NCBI GenBank assembly: GCA_028554795.2
Contig: CM068824.1
Span: forward strand, 160,821,630-160,885,629
Reading direction: 5' to 3'
Origin: Sinohyriopsis cumingii
Taxonomy: Eukaryota > Mollusca > Bivalvia > Unionida > Unionidae
DNA length: 64,000 nt
The translations under genes were made by a program, and so were the position numbers. Shown one piece after another: positions 11,353 through 25,394 of the stretch (its first letter is position 1; every line of letters starts with the position of its first letter). A model generated the notes under the pieces. That model did not search any database, had not been told where the DNA came from, and saw nothing but the letters and a program-made list of their open reading frames with translations.

Positions 11353-13389
11353 TGGAGTATGGAAAGTGCAATTGTTCTCAAATTCTAAGGATTTCAGATT
11401 ACTAATGCGATGACATCCTTAAGTCTATAGAGCACATGCTGTCACTGTGTTGATGTCATTAACCAATGAGACCTTATTTCATTTAATATTACTTGGCAAC
11501 AGTAACATAGATCATGAATTAAATTGGTACTGTGTCTTTTAGTACCTGAGTATCTGACCAGTGAAAGAGGGTTTTACGTAAACATAATAATGTTGTTTAC
11601 TACATGGCAGGCATATAATGTGCTATTTATGACACTCTTGATTGTTTAAGCTTTTTGATTACTTATATTGATATAATCCCTTTATCAATTCACCTCATGT
11701 TTGAAATACATGTAAAATATTATCACATAGTCCCTTCTCTCAGAACCACCCCTTCTGCCAGTTTCAGCCCATGGGTGTGGCCCTGGGGTCACTAATTATA
11801 TTTTGAACACAGGTTAAAGTTTTAACGTTTTTGGTTTTTTCTTCACATATATTTCCTTAACCAATTCATTTCCTGTTTAGAATACATCATCATACTCTGA
11901 CTGTGTGTATATTGCTACTGCTAACCCCGAGTCAAGTCCCAGGGTGGGGTCATGGGGTCAATATATAAGGCTTGTATTAATTCAAGCTTTTATTCCATCA
12001 CTAATGTTTTAATGAATGTTTTAACCAATTCACTATACATGTGGAGCATTGTAAGATACCAGATTTGCCATTTTCCCCATAACTGCCACTGTTCTCTGTG
12101 TTATAACCCTGGATAGGACCAATGAGGCTACAAAGTAGGACACTTTTTGGCTAATTTTGTTCAGATATTCAAATAACCTCTTACTTAATTGACATGAAAG
12201 TTAGGAATAAGATATGATCTCATTCTTCCATTTTCCCCTATACTTTTAATTTCTACAGGTTATGTCCCAATGAGGGGCTGTTTGGTCAAATCTAGGATTA
12301 GTAACTTGCTTTTGGTTACAGTTTTTGTACCCTATTTGGATTATATAATTCCTTACATTTGGTGGCATTCCTGTGCTTGGGGAATGCCTCTGGTCACAGT
12401 TATGGGATTGTACTCTGTACCCTTGATGTATTTGGGGAGGGGGTATATTGTGTTTCTCAAAAACATGGTTCATGTTATAGTAGCATTATATCATTCTTAG
12501 ACATAAAAATACTTTCAGAATTTTTAATTTTTGCAGAGCTTTCATTAAATAAGTGATTATACAATAAATTACATAAGTCCCTCTCAACACAGACTTTGGT
12601 TTTGCTGATGTAGGTAGTTTTTTACATTTTTGCTTATATCTAAAAATGTTGAAATTTATTTGCCAAAAGAGGAAAATTGACAGAAAACATTTGTATGACT
12701 GTGATTGTGGGGAGATAATGTAAGACCATATGTTTATAATGCTTAAAGTCTTAAGATTAGTTTTTCTTTAATAATAATTAAAAGAAATTGCATACACAGT
12801 GAAAACCTGTCTAAAAGAAATGGTACGGGACATATGTACTTTGTATGGTAGGTTGGCCTGATAAAGCAAAACTTATTCCATTTGAACGCTGAATGAACAA
12901 GCTATTTTGAACCTCTGTATAATGAGCGCACACACACACACACAGAGAGGAAATTCCTAGTATATGAAATTAGCAGGCAGTTAACATTATCTGTTAGTAC
13001 TACAAGCTGGACCTCTGTGGACATAATGTTTCTATGACAAGATAAGGAAAACAGTGTTTGCAAATTCTTAGGCAATTACTTCTGTTATATAAAAAAGTGA
13101 TTTGGAAAAGGATATAGTGTTGTTGTGTTGGTGTTAGACATTTGACCACCACATAAAGAACAAATATATAAGGATTTTCAATGGGGATCACACAGAAATG
13201 TCCATTTTTGGCAGGTGTATGCTATATGGGGTGTTGTTTAAGACACGTTTAATGTTATCCAGGATTTTTCTTCTTAATATCAGTTTGAATAGAATAAAAA
13301 ACACTGATTATTCTGTTTTTAGGTACTGCATGTAAACATCAGTTATTTCTTATTAGAATAGCTTACCAAACTATAATTCCTTGCATCCT

Positions 13390-15290
13390 CCATGAGTTTT
13401 GCATTGTGCATCTTGCATTGCCCATATGTCACCGATTGCATGCTACCAGTCTGGAGTCCGTATTTCTGATCCAGTTTCAGTAAAACTTGTAATACAGGTT
13501 TATATCATCAAAATATCAGATGAGTTAGATAATGAGCAAAATCCTTGCATATTAATAACATAATCTGGTATCGGATTGTTGAACCTTGTCATCACTCTGG
13601 AGGCCGTATTTCTAATTTAATTTTGATTAAATTTGGAATGTATGCTTAAATCATTAAGATCTCAGATAAGTTCAGTAATGATCGAGACCTGTGCATAATG
13701 ATGAGATGATCTTGCATCTGATTGGCTGGTCTTGTCAGTACTATGGAGGCCACATTTATGATCGATAGTTGATTAGACTTGGAATAAAATATCTCAGACT
13801 CGGATGAATTCGATAATGAGCAAGATCTTAGCATACTAATTAAGGTACCTTGCATCTAATTGGATGAGCTTGTTACCTGACTTGAAGCCGTATTTCTGGT
13901 TTTATTTTTCCACCCTGCAAGACGGAAGCATTTGGATGTGAACTTGAATAAGAAATTTATGTTAATACCCCTCCCCCCCAAAAAAAATCTTGGACTTTTG
14001 AAGAAGTTCTGACCATATGTTATAAAAAATTTATGTGTTACCTTTATTGTTTATTTCATATTCTTTTACAGAATTTTAATGTTTTTTTCTTGTATTGTTT
14101 GTTATAAATCATGTTTACATTTATTTGGATGGGTTTATCATCCTAAAGTTTATATGCAGTTCATTTTATATTGGTTGAATTTTACATTTAGTTGATACAG
14201 TATAGCCATTATTGTGCTTGTGTGCCTTGCAATGCTGCTATATACATGCATCTGATTTGGATCAAATTTGAATTCTGTGCTTATGTCATTAAAGGCTTGG
14301 ATGGGTTGATATATGTGCATATTAATGAGGTAATTTTGCATCTAATTGGCTGTCCTTGTTACATCATCAGGTGGCCATATTTCTAATCAGATTTTGATTG
14401 AACTTGGAATATATGCTCAGATCTTGGAATCGTGCATATTAATGAGGTGATCTTGCATCTGATTGACCGAGCTTATTACCACTCTGATCAGATTTTGTTT
14501 TATATCATGAAGATATGTTTTTTTATTATGAGTAAGATCTATACATATTAACGAGGTGATCTCACTTATGATTGGCTGAGCCTTTTACCACTTTAGAGGC
14601 AATATAAATTTATGACCTGAGTTAAAACATACTTGGTAAATAGGTTAATATTAAGAAGCTGTTAAACTGTTTTCATTATGACTGAGACTGATGCATATAT
14701 AAAAAAGTAGTGTTGTATCAAATGAGGAGATTTCTTACCACTCTGTTCACTGTTATTTTGATAGAATTTTTTTATCAGACTTGGTAAACAGGCTTATGTC
14801 ATCAAGATCTTGGTTGAGTATGATAATGGATGAAATTCATTTGTACTGTTTGATGTGACCTTGTATCTGATTGGCTGGGCTTGTCTGATCAGATTTTAAT
14901 AAAACTTGTTAAATAGTTTTATATTATCTAGCTGTTTGACAAGTTTGATTAATGGATCAATTTTTGCTTATTAATGAGAAAAACTTGTATTTGATTTGCT
15001 GAGCTTAATTGTTACCACTTAAGAGACTGACTTCCAGTCAGAGTTTGTTCCACCTTAAGCTTATATTATCATTGTCATAGACAGGTTGTGTAGTCAGTAA
15101 GTTCTGTGAACATTAACGAGATACTTTGCATTTGACTGGCTGATTTTATTACCTTGTCAGATCTTCAGACTGTATTTCTCATCCAATCATTAAATGGGTT
15201 TATATCATCAAGATCTTGGATGGCTTCAGTTTCGAGCAAGATACTGTCTGCGTTAATATGACATTATCTTTAAGACAAACTTTCATCAGG
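13390..15290. repeat. Diverged ~140-bp satellite-like repeat
   Basis: The phrase CTTGCATCTGATTGGCTG and variants recur near 13710, 13850, 14335, 14450, 14560, 14860, 14985 and 15125. Each is followed by a GCTTGT(T)ACCACT block, ATTTCTGATCAGATTTTGAT, CTTGG(A)ATA, ATCATCAAGATCTTGGATGA and GATAATGAGCAAGAT. Spacing is about 110-150 bp with heavy divergence. The same phrase order occurs at 47440-47765. Confidence 0.75.
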
Positions 15291-17225
15291 ATATAGTAAA
15301 ATTGGTAAAATCAATATCATATAAAGTTTGGGTGATTATTTACTTATGTTCTAACAATGCTACACAAACTAAATTAGTTAATTGTTCAACTGTTAAGTTA
15401 TATAAGGAAGGTGAGCAATATCAGGCCCACTTAGCCCTCTTGTTGAATTATTCTATTTATTTACTTGTTCATATATTAAAAATAATTATGCTTTGATATT
15501 CCTTTAATTATCATAATGGAAAAAATATCAATGTTATCCGTTCTTTATTCTTTGTGTCAACATTATAAAATGCTTGCTTTCACGGCTGTATGGATCCAGG
15601 TTATGTTATTGTTTACATTTATTTTCCTTCTGCACCCTCCACAGAGGAAATTATTACTCCTCTCATTGATTAGATGACTTCAACTAAACGGTAAAATTGA
15701 TCTACTCCATGTATTCACTTTCAAGTATTCCATATTTGATACCCAAGAATGCCTGTTTTGCAATGGCCACCAATCATGTATTTCAGTTATTAAATACTGA
15801 AAAATAGACACCACCTGTTACTGAGTGTTAAGCTAAATATTTCTGTAATATCCAATCAAAGTATTACAGTTTAAACTTTTAAAAATGTTTAATGTTTGAA
15901 GAGGTAAAAAGAAGGAAGATTATGCTTGTTGTGTTTGCACTGGAAGCAAAAGGGTTAATTATAAGGAAGAAGAAAAGTGTATGTTTCTATTGTGAATGAA
16001 GTGGTAATATGTCAACAAGACTTTAACTTTGTATTGAAGTGGAGTCAAGCTAACAATCCTTTCCTTAGTGGCAGTGTATGTGTTATAACTTGGCTCCTCA
16101 GTTTGAGTGGAAATGAATAACCAACCTGTGCAGCAAATGCAACAGACAGGACAGTGCAGTATTCTTCAATCCTTACCAATGGAAGAACAAATTCAAAAAA
16201 ATTGTTCAATGGAGTTTCAGGACTTGAAACAAGAAGTCTATTTGTAAGTTTATTTGGCGTGTCTTCATGCAATGTTTATGGTTTTGTTGATAGTTTTTAT
16301 GCAGTTTATCTTGAAAAAGACATACATGGTACTTATGTTAGTAATAATTCATTTTAGAAATTCATGTTTGCTCTCATTTGCATGATCTGACCATCGTAAT
16401 GTTTGTGAATTTGTATCTTTCTTCTATAAACAGTGTATGTGCATGATAAGTAGGACTTGGAACATTTTCAGTTCAGACTTTCCAGCTCTGTTATATGTAA
16501 CATATCCACTGATTTATTACCTGAGAAAACTTAGTTTTTATCATACAGGTCTAGTTAACCTCCATCATTCCTAAAATTTCCTTTTTTGAAGTCTTCTCAT
16601 GTGTAAATGTTTTATTCGCTACAGTTTAATCAAATTAAAGTCCTTATGATGGTGTTCTGATTTGTCAGGGTGAAGCATTTTCTAGTTTAGAAAAGACTTG
16701 CAGCTACATTGATTTGAAATGAAATCCATGAGAATTTGAACCGCTATGAATTTAGACATGGTTATTTATCTGTAATGAAAAACAGTTGGGTTTTTTTCTA
16801 TGAATTTAATACCCACATGGCTATTTAAAAGGCCTGTTGTTGTCTTGAATAATAAAGCAAAGAATTAAATAGTTCCATGACTAAACCTAAGTACCTAAAA
16901 GATGTGTACAAGATTTTTAAATGATGGAAATTGTGATTTCTTCTTTTTCATATGAACTTGATAATAATCGTCATCAACCTTTTATTTTCTTACCATTTAT
17001 ACAGTGGTGACCTGCCACATCAACGTTTTAAAAAGTCACAAATCTTCTACATCGTTTGCTGTAGTCAAGTCAGGCTTTGGAAATGTATTACTTTGGGTCT
17101 AAAATTCGTACCCCGTTATACGGCTTGCAGTTCCAGTATTATCTGCAAAACCAGAAAGCTTGTTTGCATCGTTGTCAACAGAAATGATATTTCGCATTAC
17201 AGGTTTTGAAAGTTCTCTTGCCACA

Positions 17226-17460
17226 GTAGCTTAGTGATTAGCGTACGAGACTCGGAATGCACGTTTGAATCGTACCATGAGAACAGTGTGGGTGAGCTTA
17301 AGTTTTATGCCACAGTTTGCACTCTGTTGTGCACGGCTTGCCTGCATATGCAGACATGTTTCATTGGCAATAATATTTAAGTTCTGTGCTAAGTTTCTGA
17401 AGTCTCAGATCTTGACGAGTTTCTGCATTCATCTTGAACTTGAAATATAATACTTTAAAT
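17226..17460 (+). mobile_element. Possible tRNA-derived SINE, degenerate
   Basis: An A-box-like TAGCTTAGTGATTAG at about 17230 and a B-box-like GTTTGAATCGTACC at about 17264 are at tRNA-like spacing, with an intervening CGAGACTCGGAATGC loop. The downstream body is unrecognised. It could be chance; there is no clear tail. Confidence 0.35.
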
Positions 17461-17739
17461 CATTGGTTATCTCAGTGGGTTATTAGCTTGTGTGCCCCCT
17501 GAATTGTTTAGATGTTACAACGTACATGTAACTGTAAAATGACAAATTTCCATAACACCTGCAATGTAACATAAATCAGAAACGAACACATTTAAATATA
17601 ATCTTTGACTGTTACAGAAAGAAACACATTTAAACATAATTTTTGACAGTTATATTTACAGAAACAAACACAGCTGAACATAATTGTTTACATTTTTAGT
17701 TACAGTGGTATTGACGAGTTACAAGATTAAATTTTTTAA

Positions 17740-18304
17740 CACATTAACCCCTGGAGGTTTTTGTCGTTTTGCCTGAAATTCGAGTAGGAAACACATTTTG
17801 AAAGATATTTCTGAATAGATCCGAAAACACCAAATCCCAGGTGATCTTCAGTAACATACTGCCTAGTTAGAAACATTGTTTTTCATTGGCTATTTTTTTT
17901 TTTTTTGGTGCTAAACAGAGCCATTATTTTTGTATCGAGACCACTCTTTATTCCAAATGCCCATCTTATCCTACTTTTTGCAAAGGTTCATCTGTCTGTT
18001 TGCAGTTATACCAGTTTGCCTTAGATCTGAGACCAAAAAGTCTAAAATCCTGACACAAAATCGGATTCTAACCATGGGCGAATTTTAGTAGAAAAAAATT
18101 GGGTCCAAAAAATGAAGTTTTTCCCTCTCTCTTTTATAGTGCAACTAGAAATTCCAGATTATTTGGTATCATTGTAGAGCTACCTCTGTCTGCCTTTCTA
18201 TAAAACCACCCACTTTAGTGTATCTTGCATAACCATGATGCTACACAGCTCGGCAGTAGGCTACTATCTCCTGCCACGTTAACTTGTCACTAGGGGTTAA
18301 TGTG
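17740..18304. mobile_element. TTAA-flanked MITE (piggyBac-like)
   Basis: TTAA at 17736-17739 is followed by CACATTAACCCCTGG. The right end TAGGGGTTAATGTG is followed by TTAA at 18305-18308. The terminal CACATTAACCCCT inverted repeats are perfect over 13 bases. TTAA duplication is the hallmark of piggyBac elements. 565 bp with no open frame means a non-autonomous copy. Confidence 0.72.
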
Positions 18305-18925
18305 TTAAGTGAAAGAAAATGTATTGGGGGAGGGTGAGATATCGTGACAGAAAGTTTGTTCTTACACCTGATTGTCACTGAGTGCTACTTTTGCAAAATC
18401 CAATTGGTAACATAGAATTCCAAAGCTTATCAAGCATAATTAAAAACACATTAAGGGTAAGATAATTAAAAAGACATGACAGTCTGATCAAAGGCATTTT
18501 GTCCTCTAAGGATAATTAACTGTGAATCAGCAATCGCTAGTAGATTAACAGCTCACAAAAGTTAATCATCTACTGGCACAGGTATTAATAGAATCCATGT
18601 CAGCTAAGTTTACCATGAATTTAAGCCCTTTTACCACACATAGAGGGACCGTCCATCATACCAAGTTATCGTTCCATCATGGATATTCTGAGTAGATCTG
18701 TAATAGGTGAGAGATGCAAAATCTTACCATGACTTTTAGTAATAAGAAGGGTATCTTAATAATATTTTTGTAATTTATACTTTTTTGCTTTTAGAATGTC
18801 AAATGTTGACAAAATGTTACTTTTGATTTAGTCACTGATATCAGTACAGCAAACTATTGGAACAATGTAATCAAGATACTTCTGTCCCCAGTTCTACTTT
18901 TTGAAAAAAATTTGATCATCTAGAT

Positions 18926-19102
18926 CAGTGATGTCCAACCTTTTTGACACCATGGGCCACTGAAAAATGTTTTTCTTGAAGCCGTGAGCCGCAGCAGAAA
19001 ACTGAAAAGCAACGACTGTATAGCTGCTCGAGCTCTAGCGGGCCATTTAAAATCCCCCCATGGGCCGCATGTCGCCCATGGGCTGCTGGTTGGACAGTAC
19101 TG
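18926..19102. mobile_element. hAT-type MITE with perfect 8-bp target duplication
   Basis: The left end CAGTGATGTCCAACC is mirrored by the right end GGTTGGACAGTACTG. The 8-bp direct repeat ATCTAGAT lies immediately outside both ends (18918-18925 and 19103-19110). The interior keeps paired GGGCC-type subterminal repeats. 8-bp duplications and CAGNG termini define hAT elements. At 177 bp it has no coding capacity. Confidence 0.88.
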
Positions 19103-19634
19103 ATCTAGATGATGAGATATCTGGACAAAGTCTCTGCCTCCAATTGATCCAGATAATCAACATTTTACTGTATTACTCTTTGTCTGCAGTTTTGTACCAC
19201 GCTGAGCTAGAATTTCCTGTCTTACCTTAGTAAGCAGAAAGTTGTCATCATATCATTTATAGCTATTACACCATATTTTGCAGAACCCATGCTTCGCTTT
19301 ACAAACAAGAAGTGCACATTATATTATTTTCGTATATCATGCATACATATTTGGCATTACTGTATCACTTGCATAATTAGTATGATTTTTACTTTTTTAT
19401 CAGTGTCAGCAATGGCATCATTGTATTCAATGGTGTTAGAGTTGTGCATGACATTGTTGTAAAAGTCGCATTTCATCATCCTCTTAGGGGCTCTCATTTG
19501 ATATATTTTAATATCAAAATTCATTTTGGCATTTTCCCCAATCGGATAATTGTATGCTATACTAATAACATAAAGGCCATGCCTGTTTAATAGATTTCTT
19601 TTACAGTTTTAAATAGGAAAGAAATAGGAATACT

Positions 19635-20130
19635 TTTTTCTTGCTGGGATCAGCCTAGCTCAATTCTACTAATGTGGGATCAACCCAGAATACACTCCTT
19701 TGTGGGGATCAGTCTAGAATACATTTAGTTAAGTTGGGATCAGCCCAGAATACACTAATATCCTGAGATCAGCCATGCACATATCCTGCTTATCTGGGAT
19801 CAGCCCAGAATGCACTTGAATGCTTGGATCAGCCTAGCGCATATTTTACTTGAGCTGGGGTGAGCCTAACAGAAGCTGGGATCAGCCCAGAATATACTGG
19901 GATCAACCTAGCACCAATTATACTTGGCTGGGGTCAGTCTAGAAAACACTGTAATGCTGGGATCAGCCTAGCATATATTTAAGATGACATCAGCCCAGAA
20001 TACACTATTATGCTGGGATCAGCCTAGCACCAGATTTACTTGAGCTGGGATCAGCCTAGCACCAATTCTACTTGACCTGTGATCAGCCCAGAATACACTG
20101 TAATGCTGGGATCAGCCTAACACTGATTGG
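19635..20130. repeat. ~60-bp dimeric tandem repeat (GGGATCAGCC)
   Basis: Monomers of about 28-32 bp alternate between GGGATCAGCCCAGAATACACT and GGGATCAGCCTAGCACCAATT forms, giving a period of about 60 bp over some 16 monomers. Confidence 0.88.
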
Positions 20131-20439
20131 GAATTATCATAGTCTTGTACATTCAGATTCTAGCCCATGAGTAGACCCCACAGAGAAAGCCAAATATTTT
20201 AATTAAGTATGGATGTTATTGTAGTTGTGAATGTTGATGATGTAGATTATTGTCAATAATGACTAGTGGCTGTTTGAGAGAAAGAAAGAGAGAGAGAGAG
20301 ACTGAATGCATATGCATGTGTATCCTTTATTTTCCTACAATGCATTATTAAATCTTTCCTCATACAATTCTGTATTTTTGTTGTGCATAAATTGTCACAT
20401 TAGTTGCTGCATTCTAGAGAAGCTCTGACATTATCACTA

Positions 20440-21520
20440 AAGATCAAAAGTTCATGTGTGGTATGCTAGGAGTTTTGTCTTGCCTGTCTCACCAATCAGT
20501 GGTATGCTGGGATTTCTTTTCTTTCCCATCTCACCAGTCTTTGGTATGCTGTGAGTTCTGTCTTGTTTGTCTCACCTGATATTCCTGTTTCACATATCTG
20601 TGATATGCCAGGAGTTCCTCTCATGTCTGTCTCACCAATCTTTGGTATGCTAGGAGTTTCTGTCTTGCCTGTCTCACCAATCTGTGGTATGCTAGGAGTT
20701 CTGTCTTGCCTGTCACACCTGTCTTTGGTATTCTGTGAGTTTCTGTCTCACCTGTTTCACCAGTCCATGGTATGGTAGGAGTTACTGTCTTGCCTATGTC
20801 ACTAGTCTTTGGTATACTGAGAGTTCCTGTCTTGCCTGCCTAACCTGTCTGGTATGTTGGGAGTTCCTCACTTGCCTGTCTCACATGTCTTTGGTATGCT
20901 AGGATCTTCTGTCTTGCTTGTCTCACCTTCTGTGGTACACTGGGAGTTTCTGCCTTGCCTGTCTCGTTTGTCTGTGGTTTGCTGGGAGTTCTATCTTGCC
21001 TGACTAACCCGTCTGTGGTGTGCTTGGAGTTCCTGTCTTGCTTGACTCACCTTATGTGGTATGATAGGAGTTTCTGTCTTGCCTGACTCACTTGTCTATG
21101 GTATGCTAGGAGTTCCTGTCTTGCTTGTCTCACCTTATGTGGTATGATAGGAGTTTCTGTCTTGCCTGTCTCACTTGTGGTATGCTAGGAGTTCCTGTCT
21201 TGCTTGGCTAACCTGTCTGTGGTCTGCTTTGAGTTCCTTCCTTGCCTCTCTCACCAGTCATTGGTATGCTAGGAGTTCCTGTCTTGCCTCTGTCACCAAT
21301 CAGTAGTTTGGTATGAGTTCCTGTCTTGTAGGCTCACCTGTCTGTGGTATGCTCAGAGTTTCTGTCTTACCTGTCTCACCAGTTTGTGTTATGCTAAGAG
21401 TTCCTGCCTTGCCTGTCTCATCTGTCTGTGGTATGCTAGGAGTTCTCTCTTTCATGTCTCATGTGTCTGTGGTATGTTTCGTATTCCAGTTTAGCCTGTC
21501 TCATCTGCTTAAGCATCATG
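20440..21520. repeat. ~42-bp tandem repeat (about 25 units)
   Basis: The unit is approximately GGTATGCTAGGAGTTCCTGT followed by CTTGCCTGTCTCACCTGTCTGT, with frequent point changes and small indels. Short open frames seen in it (20551-20778, 21313-21534) only reflect the unit length of 42, a multiple of three. Confidence 0.88.
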
Positions 21521-22009
21521 GGGAACAATGTTAAAAATTGCTCACTTGCTTAGGCATCATGGTGAAAAATGTTACAGTTTTGCTTTAGCATTTTTGAAAG
21601 TTACATATTATCAGTTGTTGCATTAAAGTGGAACTTGTTGATTATATGACTAAGGTTTAAAGTTTATATGCTTTTTTGCTTGGAGATCACATATATCTTG
21701 CTTGTCTTGCCTGCTTAAGCAAAGAGCTTAGTTTGTCATTATGATTATTATTAAAATGTTGTGTTAAAGGTTTTGAAAGTCACATTGCTTCTGCAGTTGT
21801 TGAGCATTTAACTAGAATTTTGGTCTAACATTACCTTAGGTAGGTCTAAAGTTTATATGTTGATATGCTTGGAGTTGTCTGCCTTGCCTAATTAAGCAGA
21901 AAGCAGTTTTCATTTTTGTAAACAATGCTAAAGTTAACTTTTTTAAAGTCACATGTTTTCAGCATCATTTGAAATATTCTACTAAAACTTTGCCATAATG
22001 TTACTACAG

Positions 22010-23330
22010 GTCTAAACATTCATATAATGTTATTATAGATCTAAAAGGTTATGCATTGATACTAGATTTAAAGGTTTATATAATGTTAATATAGGTCTAA
22101 AGGTTTATATACTTTTACTATAGGGCTAAAGGTTTATATACTGTTGTAATAATGTTATTGTAGGTCTAAAAGGTTATACAATGTTACTATAGTTTTAAAG
22201 GTTTATGCATTGTCACTATAGGTCTAAAGGTTTATACAATGTTACTATAGGTCTAAATGTTTATACAATGTTACTATAGGTCTAAATGTTTACATAATGT
22301 TACTTTGCTAATAAAAGTATATACAAATGATAATATACATCAAAAAGTTTATATAATGTCAAACTAGGTCTTAAAGTTTATACAATTTTACAATACTAAT
22401 AAAGCTTATACAGTATGATACTATAGGTCAAAAAGTTAATACAGTGTTAATATAGGTCTACAAGTTTACATAATGTTACCAAAGGTCTAAAGGATTATAC
22501 AATGTTACTATAGGTCTAAAGGGTTTATACAATGTTACTATTCATCTAAAGGGTTCATACAATGTTATTATTGGTCTCAAGGGTTTTACAATGTTACTAT
22601 TGGTCTCAAGGGTTTATACAATGTTACAATTGGTCTAAAGGGTTTATACAATGTTACTATAGGTCTAAACGTTTATACAATGTTACTATTCATCTAAAGG
22701 GTTCATACAATGTTACTATTGGTCTCAAGTGTTTATACAATATTACAATTGGTCTCAAGGGTTAATACAATGTTACAATTGGTCTCAAGGGTTTATACAA
22801 TGTTACTATTGGCCTCAAGAGTTTATACAATGTTACAATTGGTCTGAAGGGTTTATACAATGTTACAATTGGTCTCAAGGGTTTATACAATGTTACTATT
22901 GGTCTCAAGGGTTTATACAATGTTACTATTGGCCTCAAGAGTTTATACAATGTTACTATTGGCCTCAAGAGTTTATACAATGTTACAATTGGTCTGAAGG
23001 GTTTATACAATGTTACAATTGGTCTCAAGGGTTTATACAATGTTACTATTGGCCTCAAGAGTTTATACAATGTTACAATTGGTCTGAAGGGTTTATACAA
23101 TGTTACTATAGGTCTAAAAGTTTATACAATGTTACTATTGGCCTCAAGAGTTTATACAATGTTACAATTGGTCTGAAGGGTTTATACAATGTTACTATAG
23201 GTCTAAAAGTTTATACAATGTTACTATTCATCTAAAGGGTTCATACAATGTTACTATTGGTCTCAAGGGTTTATACAATTTTACTATTGGGATAAAAGTT
23301 TATATAATGTTACCATAAATCTAAAAGAAT
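22010..23330. repeat. 30-bp tandem repeat (about 40 units)
   Basis: The unit is GTTTATACAATGTTACTATA followed by GGTCTAAAGG, or TTGGTCTCAAGG in the right part. Homogeneity rises to the right: 22,560-23,270 is nearly perfect. Because 30 is divisible by three, long open frames appear on both strands (for example 22729-23235 + and 22762-23100 -). They are not genes. Confidence 0.93.
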
Positions 23331-25394
23331 ATAAACTGCTATGTGAAGCGTATCTATCTTACCTGTCTCCACTACAATGTTAACATTTTGTTTGCAAGTT
23401 TATGAAAGATATAAAGGTTATACTGACAAGCATACAGATGAAGGTGATACACCGGATCCTACAAATACCAGTTCTTGTAAAGTAATTTCTTTATTTGTAT
23501 TGAACCTTATAGTGGTATTTCATAGCATACCGTTCCCATCTCATCAATTCTTCAACAAAATCTTATTTAGTATGGTTCTTTTTTGCACAAGTTATATGTA
23601 ATTGGTTTTACTTTTTGGTGTTATGTTTTAATGATTCTTTAAAATTCAGCATATCCTAAAGGTTTTAGAAGTGCATACACCCACAAAGTTTTCTATTATT
23701 CCACTACTTTATTGGTAATAAATGTTATCGATTAAATTATTTGCAACTCATCAACATTGAGAAACAGTTACATAGAAAAGGTGAAAATTATATGATAGTT
23801 TCATATTGTGTGAAACTAGAAAAATAATACTAAATCATAAAATTGTGTTTAATATTTATTTTATTTTATATTGAACTAAAGTGATTGAAAGAGAACTTTA
23901 AAAAGTGTAAAATGCGTTTGATAGAAAGTTTCTCTTCTCAGATTACAGTAACTTAGTCTACTTGTGCATGATCCACATTGAAGGCTTTCAAAGTGAAGTT
24001 TTGTTTGTGATGGTATTGTATAGAAAATTGATTTACCTTGAGTAGCCCAGTAGTTTTCACTTGTTCTCTGTGGGAGAGGAAGGGGGAAAAGTGTTTAGAT
24101 ATAACATGTTAGATTTAGCACTGCTGTACAGTTACGGCTTCATTGTCACATTCATTGATTTTATTGCCTCATCTGTAAAGTATAGGTGAGAAATAGGAAT
24201 CATTTTTCAGATAGCATTGTTATTGTCGTCATTGTAGGTGTCAACATTGTTTTGGCATGTAGCTTTGTTTCTCTGATATCATCATACAATCATGAAACAA
24301 TATGTGTATTCATCTTGGGTACTTCTAACCAGGGTCAAAATTAGGTTATGGTGTACTGCTTTTCATGCATCAGCAGTAATGTTAAGTTTTTTTATTTTGC
24401 TTTGTTTCTCTGTCACTGTAGTATGTACAGGCATAAAAGTTGATGGGTATATTAATCTAGTAGGGTACTACTCCATTTGGGCATAATTAGGTCCTGGTGA
24501 CTTGCATTTCATACTCCAGTGATTTTGCCAAATTTCTCTGAAAGCCATGGGATTTGACGTATTCAGTTTGAAGGGACTACTCACCTGGGGAGGGAGGGAG
24601 AGTTGGTCACAGTAACACTGTTTTCAAACAAGAGAATATATATTAAGTTCTTGCCTTTACCACAGTTCCTTGAATAAAGTTGTCTGCAGTGATAAAATTT
24701 AATAAGTGTATCATTTGAAACAATATTGATTATCCCGTGACCTTTTGTTATGGTCTCAGTGACATACTTATATTGTGGCTCTGCATAGTTTTTGGGAATA
24801 TGCCATGGCAGAGCACACAGAGCATTCTTTGGAATTAATGTCTATGATAGCGGTTTTGTGATAATACTTCTTTGAACAATTGATTTGTGATATTTTTTGC
24901 TTCCTCTCTAGTTTACTTTCATTGTACCTATTTATCATAAACTTTCTCTTGTTTCATCTTCCAGTATATTACAAACAGTCGGGTTGCTATCTGCATGTCT
25001 TACACTAAATTGCAAAAAATAAAAGAAGGAAAAGAATTGACAAAATCTGACTTCAGTTTTTATAAATTTATTTATTTAATGATAGTATTGAGATGAATAC
25101 ATGTGAAAAATTATGGAACTTTGCTTAGGGAATGAAGATTAGGTCAGAGTGGAACAGATTTGCTTACGTGTGACTTTGATCAGTACTAGTGATTGATAAC
25201 AAAAATATAACCTTTCTCAAAGAGATGAATACGAGTAGAAAGATGTGGTACATCACTGAGCAGAACAGATACTAGAACTTCGTCATTATGTAAATTCTGA
25301 CTTTATTTCTCAGTCAGCAGATTTACTTCATCTAGAATTTGTGTCATTAAACATGATGAATTATCTTCAATTTTATATTGCCTTTGTTATTTTT

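Noticed and set aside
12795..12880. CAGTGAAAACCTGTCTAAAAG as another Tigger terminus
   Set aside because: Only one end resembles the 45024 element and no mirrored right end or TA pair was found.
22729..23235. 168-codon open frame (repeating F-I-Q-C-Y-N-W-S-Q-G)
   Set aside because: It is a direct translation of the 30-bp tandem repeat, open on both strands because the unit is a multiple of three, and lies inside the intron.
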